A stretch of DNA of 64,000 bases, from assembly GCF_000250655.1 (NCBI RefSeq), contig NC_016935.1, forward strand, positions 824,001-888,000. The letters are read 5' to 3'. Numbering within the stretch: the stretch's first letter is position 1; each line of letters starts with the position of its first letter. The notes under the pieces were generated by a model. That model did not search any database, had not been told where the DNA came from, and saw nothing but the letters and a program-made list of their open reading frames with translations. Below are positions 41,218-48,872 of this stretch, piece by piece. The stretch is from Paenibacillus mucilaginosus 3016. GTDB lineage: Bacteria; Bacillota; Bacilli; Paenibacillales; NBRC-103111. The position numbers and the translations under genes are program-made.

Positions 41218-41724
41218 CTACAGCCTGGAGACAAAAGTGCTGAGCTGCCGGGACATCGCTTCGATCTCCCGCATGGACGCTTCGATACCGGCAGCCGAAG
41301 TCACCTGCCGCTGGCCGATGGTGTGGATCTCGCGCACGGTGCTCGAGATGCTGTCGGTCGTCTGGCGGATGTTGCTCAGGATATCCTGGATCTTCTCTGC
41401 GGAGGAGATCGTATCGAGCGAGAGCTTGCGGATCTCGCTGGCGACGACGGCGAAGCCGCGGCCCATCTCGCCGGCCCGGGCGGACTCGATGGAGGCGTTC
41501 AGTCCGAGCAGGTTGGTCTGCCCGGCCACGTGCCGGATGAAGGCGAGCACTTCGTCGGTCTTTTTGGCATCCTCATTCGAGGTCTGGGACTGGGCAAGCA
41601 GCTGCTGGGAGATGCGGGCCAGCGAATCGGAATCCTGGGCGACCGAGGAGAGTCTCTCGGTGGCCTGTGCGAGAGTATCGGCCATCTGTCCTACGATGGT
41701 CATGAGTTCATTCTTGTTTGTCAT
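41218..41724 (-). CDS. short soluble chemoreceptor-like protein (MCP signalling domain only)
   Basis: A 168-residue protein starting at ATG 41724, with GGGAGG upstream; an open extension to 41814 lacks such a signal. It begins [20 protein letters not shown] and is almost wholly a coiled-coil methyl-accepting signalling domain. The conserved hairpin tip is [40 protein letters not shown]. It has no membrane helices, HAMP or sensor domain. Soluble receptors of this kind exist (for example Bacillus YfmS), but this one is unusually short. It lies downstream of the guanidine-linked permease gene on the same strand, 144 bp apart. Confidence 0.8.
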   Translation of the reverse strand: MTNKNELMTIVGQMADTLAQATERLSSVAQDSDSLARISQQLLAQSQTSNEDAKKTDEVLAFIRHVAGQTNLLGLNASIESARAGEMGRGFAVVASEIRKLSLDTISSAEKIQDILSNIRQTTDSISSTVREIHTIGQRQVTSAAGIEASMREIEAMSRQLSTFVSRL

Positions 41725-41868
41725 GTCGGATCGCGTCCTCCCGGAGCGGATGAACCGGAACCCCCTAGGCGTCTTCCCGCAGGAACACGGATCAGGCCCG
41801 GCGCACCACGCCAATGATTTCTATCGGGAGTAGTATTTGGCGTTGCGGGTGATTTTAAACAGCGCGGA

Positions 41869-43236
41869 TCAGCCCAGACGGTCGGCTCCGATCCGTGTGG
41901 GTGACGGATGGGCCGCGGCGGGTGTGCTTTTGTCTTCCGAGCGGCGCAGGGAGAGGCCGCGCAGGTAATGGTAGACGGCGCCGAAGGCAACCCAGGCGCC
42001 GCCCATGAGCAGGGCGGATGCGTCCAGCAGCGACAGCAGCCAGCCGATGAAGCCGGCGCCGATCAGCGGGAACAGCAGGTACCTGCACGTTTCCAGCGGG
42101 GAGCGGAGCTTTTCACGGACATATTTTTGGGCGATGACGGACAGGTTGACGAAGATGAAGGCGGTGAGGGCGCCGAAGCTCACGAATTTGACGGCGGTCT
42201 CGAGCGAAATCACCAGAGCCAGCAGAGAGACCAGGGACACCAGGACGATGTTGGCGACCGGCGTCTGGAACCGCGGGTGCAGGGAGCCGAAGAACCGGCG
42301 CGGCAGGGTGGTATCACGCCCCATGACGAAGAGCAGGCGGGATACCGTGGTGAGGGAGGAGAGGCCCTGGGTGAAGATGGCCAGAACGAGCACGGTAATG
42401 AACAAGGAGGAGAGTGCGGCGCCGCCGACCAGCTTCACGACCTCGAAGCCCGCCGAATCCGCATTCTCGAAGGTCATGGCCTGAGGAAAGGCCAGCTGCG
42501 TCAGGTAGGATGGGGCCAGATACAGGGCGCCGGCCATGAGAATAATGATCCGGATGGCGCGCGGAATCGTGGTCTGGGCGTGGTGAGTCTCCTCGGACAT
42601 GGTCGTCACCGAGTCGAAGCCGAGGAAGCAGAAGCAGATGATCGAAGCGCCGGCGAAGATGACGGACGGCGGCACGTCGGTCTGCAGCAGGGGCTGAAGA
42701 GGGTGTACGGCGGCGCCTGACAGATTCTTGAGCAGGAAGAGGCAGAAGACGCCGATGAAGGCCATCTGAATCCAGACGAAGACTTTGCTGAGCTGGGCGG
42801 AGAAGTTCACGCCGAGGGAGGCGATGACGGCCAGCACGATATTCAGCAGCACGATCCAGACCCCTGCGGGAACGGAGGGGAATTGGGCGTTCAGGTAGAT
42901 CCCGAAGGTCAGGCAGGCAATGAGCGGGGAAAAGAGATAATCGAGCAGCAGCGCCCAGCCTACCAGAAAACCGGGGTAGGGATGAATGCTCTTTTTGACA
43001 TAAGTATAAGCGGAGCCGGAGGCCGGGAAGGTCCGTGCCATGATACCATAGCTGCTCGCCGTGAAGAAGATCGCCAGGAACGCGACCAGATAAGCTTGGG
43101 TAAGCATGCCCTGTGAGGTGTCGTAAGCAATGCCGTAAACGGAGAAATAAATCATGGGCGTCATCCAGGCGAGGCCCAGGTAGACAACCCCGAACAGGGT
43201 CAGTGATTTCTTCAGCGTTACCTCTTGATTCATCAT
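41869..43236 (-). CDS. APC family permease under guanidine-I riboswitch control
   Basis: A 455-residue amino acid/polyamine/organocation permease with about 12 helices: LTLFGVVYLGLAWMTPMIYF, TASSYGIMARTFPASGSAYT, FCFLGFDSVTTMSEETHHAQ. The start at ATG 43236 (or ATG 43233) has GGAGGGAG upstream. A guanidine-I riboswitch with its own terminator sits directly upstream on the minus strand, and a guanidine-degradation operon lies on the other side. I infer that it imports guanidine or a guanidino compound. The direction of transport is not proven by sequence. Confidence 0.88.
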   Translation of the reverse strand: MMNQEVTLKKSLTLFGVVYLGLAWMTPMIYFSVYGIAYDTSQGMLTQAYLVAFLAIFFTASSYGIMARTFPASGSAYTYVKKSIHPYPGFLVGWALLLDYLFSPLIACLTFGIYLNAQFPSVPAGVWIVLLNIVLAVIASLGVNFSAQLSKVFVWIQMAFIGVFCLFLLKNLSGAAVHPLQPLLQTDVPPSVIFAGASIICFCFLGFDSVTTMSEETHHAQTTIPRAIRIIILMAGALYLAPSYLTQLAFPQAMTFENADSAGFEVVKLVGGAALSSLFITVLVLAIFTQGLSSLTTVSRLLFVMGRDTTLPRRFFGSLHPRFQTPVANIVLVSLVSLLALVISLETAVKFVSFGALTAFIFVNLSVIAQKYVREKLRSPLETCRYLLFPLIGAGFIGWLLSLLDASALLMGGAWVAFGAVYHYLRGLSLRRSEDKSTPAAAHPSPTRIGADRLG

Positions 43237-43286
43237 CGTGCAGACACTCCCTCCGTATTAGGGCAGGCTGTGTGCGCCGGAGCAAA

Positions 43287-43425
43287 CAAAAAAGCCCGGG
43301 AGAGATATCGACGTTGATATCCTCCCGGGCTTTTGTCCCTCCGTGTACACGGCCGTGCCGTGCGTTTTCTCTCGGACCAGTCCGGCAGGTGCATGGCCGC
43401 CGCGGAACCCTAGAAAACAAGCTGT
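43287..43425 (-). promoter_or_regulatory. guanidine-I (ykkC) riboswitch controlling the APC permease
   Basis: Read on the minus strand, the ykkC consensus appears in order: CTAGGGTTCCGC, GACTGGTCCGAGAG, ACACGGAGGGACAAAAGCCC and GGGAGG. The expression platform is a terminator hairpin GCCCGGGAG/CTCCCGGGC (43294-43302, 43322-43330) followed by a T-run. Its 5' arm overlaps the 3' end of the aptamer. Guanidine binding should prevent terminator formation and switch the permease on. Confidence 0.93.
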
Positions 43426-43467
43426 AAACCAAATATTCAATTGTTGTGGCTATACGATCGATCGATA

Positions 43468-43484
43468 TGTCAGTTAATATAACA
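43468..43484. promoter_or_regulatory. GlnR/TnrA box 1 (guanidine region)
   Basis: TGTCAGTTAATATAACA fits the TGT-N-A-N7-T-N-ACA consensus exactly. It lies in the divergent promoter region, 43 bp beyond the start of the permease riboswitch. Confidence 0.7.
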
Positions 43485-43538
43485 CAAGGATTTCGATTTG
43501 AGAAGATGTGTCTTTACATGTTATTTTATTTGAACATG

Positions 43539-43567
43539 TTGACACGGAATCAAATCAGTGTTAGTTT
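43539..43567 (+). promoter_or_regulatory. probable promoter of the guanidine degradation operon
   Basis: TTGACA (43539-43544), 17-bp spacer, TAGTTT (43562-43567). The predicted transcript starts just before the plus-strand riboswitch. GlnR/TnrA box 2 overlaps the -10. The long dyad GTGTC-ACATGTT / AACATGT-GACAC (about 43507-43545) overlaps the -35. Confidence 0.5.
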
Positions 43568-43575
43568 AATTAACA
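43559..43575. promoter_or_regulatory. GlnR/TnrA box 2 (guanidine region)
   Basis: TGTTAGTTTAATTAACA fits the TGT-N-A-N7-T-N-ACA consensus exactly. Overlap with the -10 of the operon promoter suggests repression when nitrogen is plentiful. Confidence 0.7.
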
Positions 43576-43584
43576 TAACCGCAT

Positions 43585-43728
43585 ATCGAAGTTTACTAGG
43601 GTTCCGCCGGCAGCAAGCCGGGGCTGGTCCGAGAGTAAACCGCCCTGCGGCCAGCCGCGCGGCGACACGGAAGGATAAAAACCTGGGAGATATCATCAAG
43701 ACGCCAGTCTTGCGATGTCTCCCTTTTT
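43585..43728 (+). promoter_or_regulatory. guanidine-I (ykkC) riboswitch controlling the degradation operon
   Basis: ykkC consensus in order: ACTAGGGTTCCGCC, GGCTGGTCCGAGAG, GACACGGAAGGATAAAAACC, TGGGAGA. The platform is a long terminator hairpin: GGGAGATATC (43685-43694), CAAGAC-GCCA-GTCTTG tip, GATGTCTCCC (43714-43723), then TTTTT. Guanidine should stabilise the aptamer, block the terminator and allow transcription of the four genes downstream. Confidence 0.95.
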
Positions 43729-43756
43729 GTTTACCCACGATGAGGAGGTAGGGAGA

Positions 43757-44473
43757 ATGAACGGTGTATGGCAGATCACGATTCCTGCAGGAGGCAAATG
43801 GTCGGGGGTTGTCGGGCGCGGCCGGCTGGTGCGCTTTACGGCCCTTGAGGAAGGTGCGAATCTGACGGTGCTTCTATATAACGCAAAGGATCCTTCGGAG
43901 CGCTACAATATGCCGGATACGCTCAAGGCGCAGCATACCTCCCACCTGACGAGAGGGCATGTGCTCATGAGCGACAACGGCAGGGTGCTGGCCAGTCTGA
44001 CCGAAGATACGCTGGGCTGGCATGATCCGATCGGCGGCTACAGCACGCGGGCGGGTACCGATGCCCGCTACGGCCTGACGAATTACCAGGAGCTGCGCAA
44101 TAATTGGCTCCGAAGCGGGGAAGAAAACCTGACGGTCGAGCTCGTGCGCGCAGGCCTTGGACGAAGGGATCTTGTGCCGCCGGTTAATCTGTTCTCCAAG
44201 ATTTCGTGTGACGAGCAGGGGGATATGCACTTTGTTCCGCGCCATTGCCCGAAGGGGGCCCAAGTGACGCTGCGGACCGAGATGGATACCCTGGTGCTGC
44301 TCTCGAACACGCCGAATCCGATGGATCCTTCCCCGTCTTATCCCTCGGTGCCCGTGCTGGTGGAGGTGCTGGCGGCCGAGCCTGTGAACGAAGACGACTA
44401 CTGCCTGAATTTCCGGCCGGAGAACACCCGTGCCTTTGAGAATACATGGGCCTATTACGCCCTGCTTGGCTGA
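43757..44473 (+). CDS. DUF1989 protein, carboxyguanidine deiminase subunit candidate (long form, no Cys pair)
   Basis: A 238-residue urea-carboxylase-associated (DUF1989) protein, beginning MNGVWQITIPAGGKWSGVVG. GAGGAGGTAGGGA precedes ATG 43757. Family regions: RFTALEEGANLTVLLYNAKD and LGWHDPIGGYSTRAGTDARY. Where its sister protein has a Cys-flanked site (CPQLNNPCNAY), this one has TPNPMDPSPSY. In the known pathway, two DUF1989 subunits (CgdA, CgdB) convert carboxyguanidine to allophanate. I infer this is the non-catalytic subunit; which Cgd name applies is not certain. It is the first gene after the riboswitch. Confidence 0.85.
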   Translation: MNGVWQITIPAGGKWSGVVGRGRLVRFTALEEGANLTVLLYNAKDPSERYNMPDTLKAQHTSHLTRGHVLMSDNGRVLASLTEDTLGWHDPIGGYSTRAGTDARYGLTNYQELRNNWLRSGEENLTVELVRAGLGRRDLVPPVNLFSKISCDEQGDMHFVPRHCPKGAQVTLRTEMDTLVLLSNTPNPMDPSPSYPSVPVLVEVLAAEPVNEDDYCLNFRPENTRAFENTWAYYALLG

Positions 44474-44559
44474 ACGTGCCGCTGAACGGACGCTGGTCTA
44501 GGTTGGCAGAGTGTCCAAGAAAGTCAACACACACTTGTATCGCAAGGAGGAGCTAAAAG

Positions 44560-45210
44560 ATGGCTGTATTCAACCGGGTGGAGAGTCCGCGGAAAATCGA
44601 GGATGCCGTATATGACGTGATTGTTCCGGCGGGGGACGGGTGGATGAAGGAGCTGGAGCCGGGCCAGGTGCTGCGGATCGTCGACCTGGAAGGCAACCAG
44701 GCGGCGGATACCCTGTTCTATGATGCGGAGAATCCGGAGGACCATTACAGTGCCATTGCCACCATGACGGGGCAGGGCAACATTTATCTCACGGCCGGAT
44801 CCGTCCTGCGGACCGAGTCCGGCAAAGCGCTGCTGACCATCGTGGCCGACACGTGCGGCCGGCATGACACCCTGGGCGGTGCCTGCTCGGCCCAGAGCAA
44901 TACGGTGCGCTACTCGCACGATACGCTGCCGATGCACAACTGCCGGGATACGTTCCTGCTGCAGATGGCGAAGTTTGACAAGGGGTATCTCAAGCGGGAT
45001 CTGGCGCCGAACATCAACTTTTTCATGAACGTGCCGGTGACGCCGGAGGGCGGGCTGAAGTTCGACGACGGCGTGTCTTCGCCGGGGGCCTACGTGGAGA
45101 TGCAGGCGCACGGCCGTACGACGGCCCTGGTCTCGAACTGCCCGCAGCTGAACAATCCCTGCAACGCTTATAACCCGACGCCGATCCGGATTCTGATCTG
45201 GGACAACTGA
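44560..45210 (+). CDS. DUF1989 protein, carboxyguanidine deiminase subunit candidate (short form with conserved Cys)
   Basis: A 216-residue DUF1989 protein starting at ATG 44560 after AAGGAGGAG. It has LRIVDLEGNQAADTLFYDAE, IVADTCGRHDTLGGACSAQS, PMHNCRDTFLLQMAKFDKGY and the Cys-containing SNCPQLNNPCNAYNPTPIRI. These Cys and His residues are plausible metal or catalytic ligands. With its longer sister it should form the deiminase that releases ammonia from carboxyguanidine to give allophanate. It lies 86 bp after the sister gene and 29 bp before the carboxylase. Confidence 0.87.
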   Translation: MAVFNRVESPRKIEDAVYDVIVPAGDGWMKELEPGQVLRIVDLEGNQAADTLFYDAENPEDHYSAIATMTGQGNIYLTAGSVLRTESGKALLTIVADTCGRHDTLGGACSAQSNTVRYSHDTLPMHNCRDTFLLQMAKFDKGYLKRDLAPNINFFMNVPVTPEGGLKFDDGVSSPGAYVEMQAHGRTTALVSNCPQLNNPCNAYNPTPIRILIWDN

Positions 45211-45239
45211 CCATTATACGATAGCGAGGAGAGGTTCTT

Positions 45240-48200
45240 ATGTTCAGCAAAGTGCTTATCGCCAACCGCGGGGCCATCGCGGTCCGCATCGAGCGTACAC
45301 TCCGGAGGCTCGGGATTGCATCGGTTGCGGTCTATACGCAGGCCGATCAGGACAGCCTTCATGTCGACGGGGCGGATGAAGCCGTCTATATCGGGGAAGG
45401 GGCGGCGAAGGACAGTTACCTCAATACGGAACTGATTCTGGAGACCGCCATCCGGACAGGAGCGCAGGCGATCCATCCGGGCTACGGATTTCTTAGTGAG
45501 AATGCAGACTTCGCCCGGGCCTGCCGGGAGCGTGGGATCGCTTTCATCGGCCCGACACCCGAGCAGATGGAGGCCTTCGGCCTGAAGCATTCGGCACGTG
45601 AGATCGCAGGCCGTGCCGGCGTGCCGATGCTGCCGGGGACCGAGCTCATCACGGAGCTGGGGGAGGCGCTTGTACAGGCGGCAGCCATCGGCTACCCCGT
45701 GATCCTGAAGAGCACGGCGGGTGGAGGCGGGATCGGGATGCGCGTATGTGCTGACGAAGAGGCGCTGCGTTCCGCTTATGACGGCGTACGCCACCTGGCC
45801 GAGACGAACTTTAAGAACGGAGACCTGTTCCTCGAAAAATACATTGCCAAGGCGCGCCACGTGGAGGTGCAGATCTTCGGCAACGCCTTTGGAGAGGTGG
45901 TCACGCTCGGGGAACGGGACTGCTCGATCCAGCGCCGCAACCAGAAGGTAGTGGAGGAGAGTCCGGCGCCGAACTTCCCGGAGGAAGTGCGGGCGGCCAT
46001 GCTGGGTGCCGCAGGACGCCTGGCCGCCGAAGTCGGCTACCGGAGTGCGGGGACCGTAGAATTCCTCTACGATCCCGAGACGTGCGAGTTCTATTTCCTC
46101 GAAGTGAATACGCGTCTGCAGGTGGAGCATGGGGTCACGGAAGAAGTGCTCGGGATCGACCTCGTGGAGTGGATGGTGCGCGAGGCGGCAGACGAGCTGA
46201 CAGGGCTGCAGGCGCTCGTTCCCGAGCCGCAGGGCCACAGCATCCAGGCGCGGATCTATGCGGAGGACTGCCTGCATGATTTTCGTCCCAGTGCGGGGCA
46301 GCTCGATCGCGCGGTCTTCCCGGAAGGGGCGCGGGTCGAGACCTGGGTGCGGGATGGGCTCACTGTCACGACGCTGTACGATCCGATGCTGGCCAAAATC
46401 ATCGTGCATGCGGCCACGCGGGAAGAGGCGCTGGCTAAGCTGGCGGCTGCACTGGAGGAGGCGCGGCTGTACGGCCTGACGACGAACCTGCAGTACCTGC
46501 AGGCACTGCTGCAGGAGCCGGACTGCCGCGAAGGCCGCGTGTTCACGCGCATGCTGAACGGCTTCGCGCCCGAGGAGCGGGCGGTCGAGGTGCTTGACGG
46601 CGGCGTCCAGACGACGGTGCAGGACTATCCGGGCCGGACGGGGCACTGGGATGTCGGCGTGCCGCCGTGCGGGCCGATGGACCCGCTCTCGTTCCGCATC
46701 GGCAACAAGCTGCTTGGCAATCCGGATGACGCTAGCGGATTGGAGCTGACCCTGCGCGGAGGCTCCTACACCTTCCGCAGTGAGGTGTGGTTCTGCATCA
46801 CCGGGGCGGATATGGAGGCGAAGCTGGACGATAAGCATGTGCCACGCTATCAGGCCGTATGCGCCGGGCGGGGCCAGGTGCTGAGCTTCGGTGAAGCTAA
46901 GGAGGGTATGCGGGCTTATCTGCTTGTCGCCGGCGGCTTCGACATGCCGAAGGTGCTTGGCAGCAGCGCGACCTTCACGCTGGGCGGCTTCGGCGGCCAC
47001 GGCGGCCGGGCCCTCCGCGCGGGCGATGTGCTCGGCGTGAACGCCTCGGCGGTGCCGGCCGTGCCTGAAGGGCTGCCGCCCGTGCAGCAGCCGCAGCTCT
47101 CCCGGGAGTGGACGATCGGCGTTGTTCCGGGGCCGCACTGCACGGAGGAATTTCTGCGGCCGGAGTACCTGCCGCAGCTCACCTCCACTTCGTGGGAAGT
47201 GCATTTCAATTCCTCGCGAACGGGGGTGCGGCTCATCGGACCGGCGCCGCTCTGGACGCGGGAGGACGGGGGAGAGGCGGGGCTGCACCCCTCCAATATC
47301 CACGACAACGCGTACGCGGTCGGCACGCTGGATCTCACCGGCGACATGCCGATTCTCCTCGGACCTGACGGTCCGAGTCTCGGCGGCTTTGTCTGCCCGG
47401 TGACGACGGCTTCGGCCGAGTTCTGGAAGATCGGCCAGCTGCATGCCGGCGACAAGGTCCGCTTCCGGCTGCTGACGCTGGAGGAAGCGGAGGCGCTGCG
47501 CGAGGCGCAGGAAGAAGATTTGGCGTCCATCGGAGCCGGTGAGCGCATCGGGCGGGCTCCCGCAGTACTGCCGGAGCCGGTGGAGTTCGCCCCTTCTTAT
47601 CCGGTGCTCATCCGGCAGGAAGAGGGGCGGATATTCCCGATCACCATCCGCTGCAGCGGAGACCGGAATCTGCTCGTGGAGTACGGTGCCTTGGAGCTGG
47701 ACCTGCTGCTGCGATTCCAGGTGCATGCCCTGATGCAGGCGATCCGTGATGATGGCGGCATTCCGGTGCTCGATCTGACACCGGGCATCCGCTCGCTGCA
47801 GGTGCACATCGACCCTTCGCAGATGACGGTGAGGGAGGCGGCGCGCCGCATTCTTGCCATTGACGCTGCCCTGCCGCCGCTCGAATCGATCCGGGTGCCG
47901 TCGCGGATCGTGCGCCTGCCGCTGTCGTGGGATGACCCGGCGACGCGGCTGGCCATTGAGCGCTACCAGCAGAACGTGCGTCCGGATGCGCCTTGGTGCC
48001 CGAGCAACCTGGAGTTCATCCGCCGGGTGAACGGGCTGGATTCCATCGAAGAGGTGCAGCGGATCGTGTTCGATGCGAACTATCTTGTCCTCGGTCTCGG
48101 CGACGTGTATCTCGGGGCGCCGGTGGCGACGCCGACCGATCCGCGCCACCGCCTCGTGACGACGAAGTACAATCCGGCCCGGACCTGGACGCCGGAGAAT

Positions 48201-48872
48201 GCGGTGGGGATCGGCGGAGCGTACATGTGCGTCTACGGGATGGAGGGGCCGGGAGGCTACCAGTTCGTCGGCCGCACGATCCAGATGTGGAACAAGCTGC
48301 GGGAGACGGAGAGCTTCAAGCCCGGCCATCCTTGGCTGCTGCGCTTCTTCGACCAGATCCGCTTCTACCCGGTGGAGGCTGACGAACTGCTGCGGCTGCG
48401 GGAAGACTTCCTGCGCGGACGCTATGAGGCGGACATTACGGAGACGACCTTCGACCTGGGTGAGTACCTCACGTTCCTCGACTCGATCAAGGAGAGTGCC
48501 GATGTCTTCCGTGCGGGCCAGCAGGCGGCCTTCCAGGCGGAGCGTGAGAGCTGGAAGAGGCTGGGGCTTGCGGAATACGTGTCCGAGCACGAAGTGGCGG
48601 AGCCGCAGGAGGAAGAGGTGCTTCCTCCCGGTGCCGTAGGGGTGCGCTGCATGATGCCGGGCAGTGTGTGGAAGGTGCTGGTCGAACCGGGCCAGTATGT
48701 GAAGAAAGGTGACGTCATTATCATCGAGGAGAGTATGAAAATGGAATTCCCGCAGCAGGCTCCGTGCGACGGTTATGTGCTGTCCGTCTATGTGAGTCCG
48801 GGGGATGAAGTCCACGCGGGCCAGCTGATTGCGGGACTGCAAACCGAACTGGAAAGCGAGGGGGGTGCCTGA
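45240..48872 (+). CDS. biotin-dependent guanidine (urea-type) carboxylase
   Basis: A 1,210-residue single-chain carboxylase. Domains in order: biotin carboxylase (1 to about 450, FSKVLIANRGAIAVRIERTL, ILKSTAGGGGIGMRVCADEE, FYFLEVNTRLQVEHGVTEEV); AHS2/KipA-like (about 455-770, VLDGGVQTTVQDYPGRTGHW); AHS1/KipI-like (about 790-1000, RNLLVEYGALELDLLLRFQV); and the C-terminal biotinyl domain with ESMKME, biotin on K1167. It is the urea amidolyase-type carboxylase. Because it lies behind a guanidine-I riboswitch and two DUF1989 genes, guanidine is the likelier substrate than urea. It adds a carboxyl group at the cost of ATP. AGGAG precedes ATG 45240, and the stop overlaps the next start (TGATG). 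Confidence 0.92.
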   Translation: MFSKVLIANRGAIAVRIERTLRRLGIASVAVYTQADQDSLHVDGADEAVYIGEGAAKDSYLNTELILETAIRTGAQAIHPGYGFLSENADFARACRERGIAFIGPTPEQMEAFGLKHSAREIAGRAGVPMLPGTELITELGEALVQAAAIGYPVILKSTAGGGGIGMRVCADEEALRSAYDGVRHLAETNFKNGDLFLEKYIAKARHVEVQIFGNAFGEVVTLGERDCSIQRRNQKVVEESPAPNFPEEVRAAMLGAAGRLAAEVGYRSAGTVEFLYDPETCEFYFLEVNTRLQVEHGVTEEVLGIDLVEWMVREAADELTGLQALVPEPQGHSIQARIYAEDCLHDFRPSAGQLDRAVFPEGARVETWVRDGLTVTTLYDPMLAKIIVHAATREEALAKLAAALEEARLYGLTTNLQYLQALLQEPDCREGRVFTRMLNGFAPEERAVEVLDGGVQTTVQDYPGRTGHWDVGVPPCGPMDPLSFRIGNKLLGNPDDASGLELTLRGGSYTFRSEVWFCITGADMEAKLDDKHVPRYQAVCAGRGQVLSFGEAKEGMRAYLLVAGGFDMPKVLGSSATFTLGGFGGHGGRALRAGDVLGVNASAVPAVPEGLPPVQQPQLSREWTIGVVPGPHCTEEFLRPEYLPQLTSTSWEVHFNSSRTGVRLIGPAPLWTREDGGEAGLHPSNIHDNAYAVGTLDLTGDMPILLGPDGPSLGGFVCPVTTASAEFWKIGQLHAGDKVRFRLLTLEEAEALREAQEEDLASIGAGERIGRAPAVLPEPVEFAPSYPVLIRQEEGRIFPITIRCSGDRNLLVEYGALELDLLLRFQVHALMQAIRDDGGIPVLDLTPGIRSLQVHIDPSQMTVREAARRILAIDAALPPLESIRVPSRIVRLPLSWDDPATRLAIERYQQNVRPDAPWCPSNLEFIRRVNGLDSIEEVQRIVFDANYLVLGLGDVYLGAPVATPTDPRHRLVTTKYNPARTWTPENAVGIGGAYMCVYGMEGPGGYQFVGRTIQMWNKLRETESFKPGHPWLLRFFDQIRFYPVEADELLRLREDFLRGRYEADITETTFDLGEYLTFLDSIKESADVFRAGQQAAFQAERESWKRLGLAEYVSEHEVAEPQEEEVLPPGAVGVRCMMPGSVWKVLVEPGQYVKKGDVIIIEESMKMEFPQQAPCDGYVLSVYVSPGDEVHAGQLIAGLQTELESEGGA

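Noticed and set aside
40641-41234. A 197-residue minus-strand gene over the 323-bp repeats
   Set aside because: The frame is open on both strands in GC-rich repeat DNA, the product simply repeats itself, and there is no ribosome binding site or recognisable domain.
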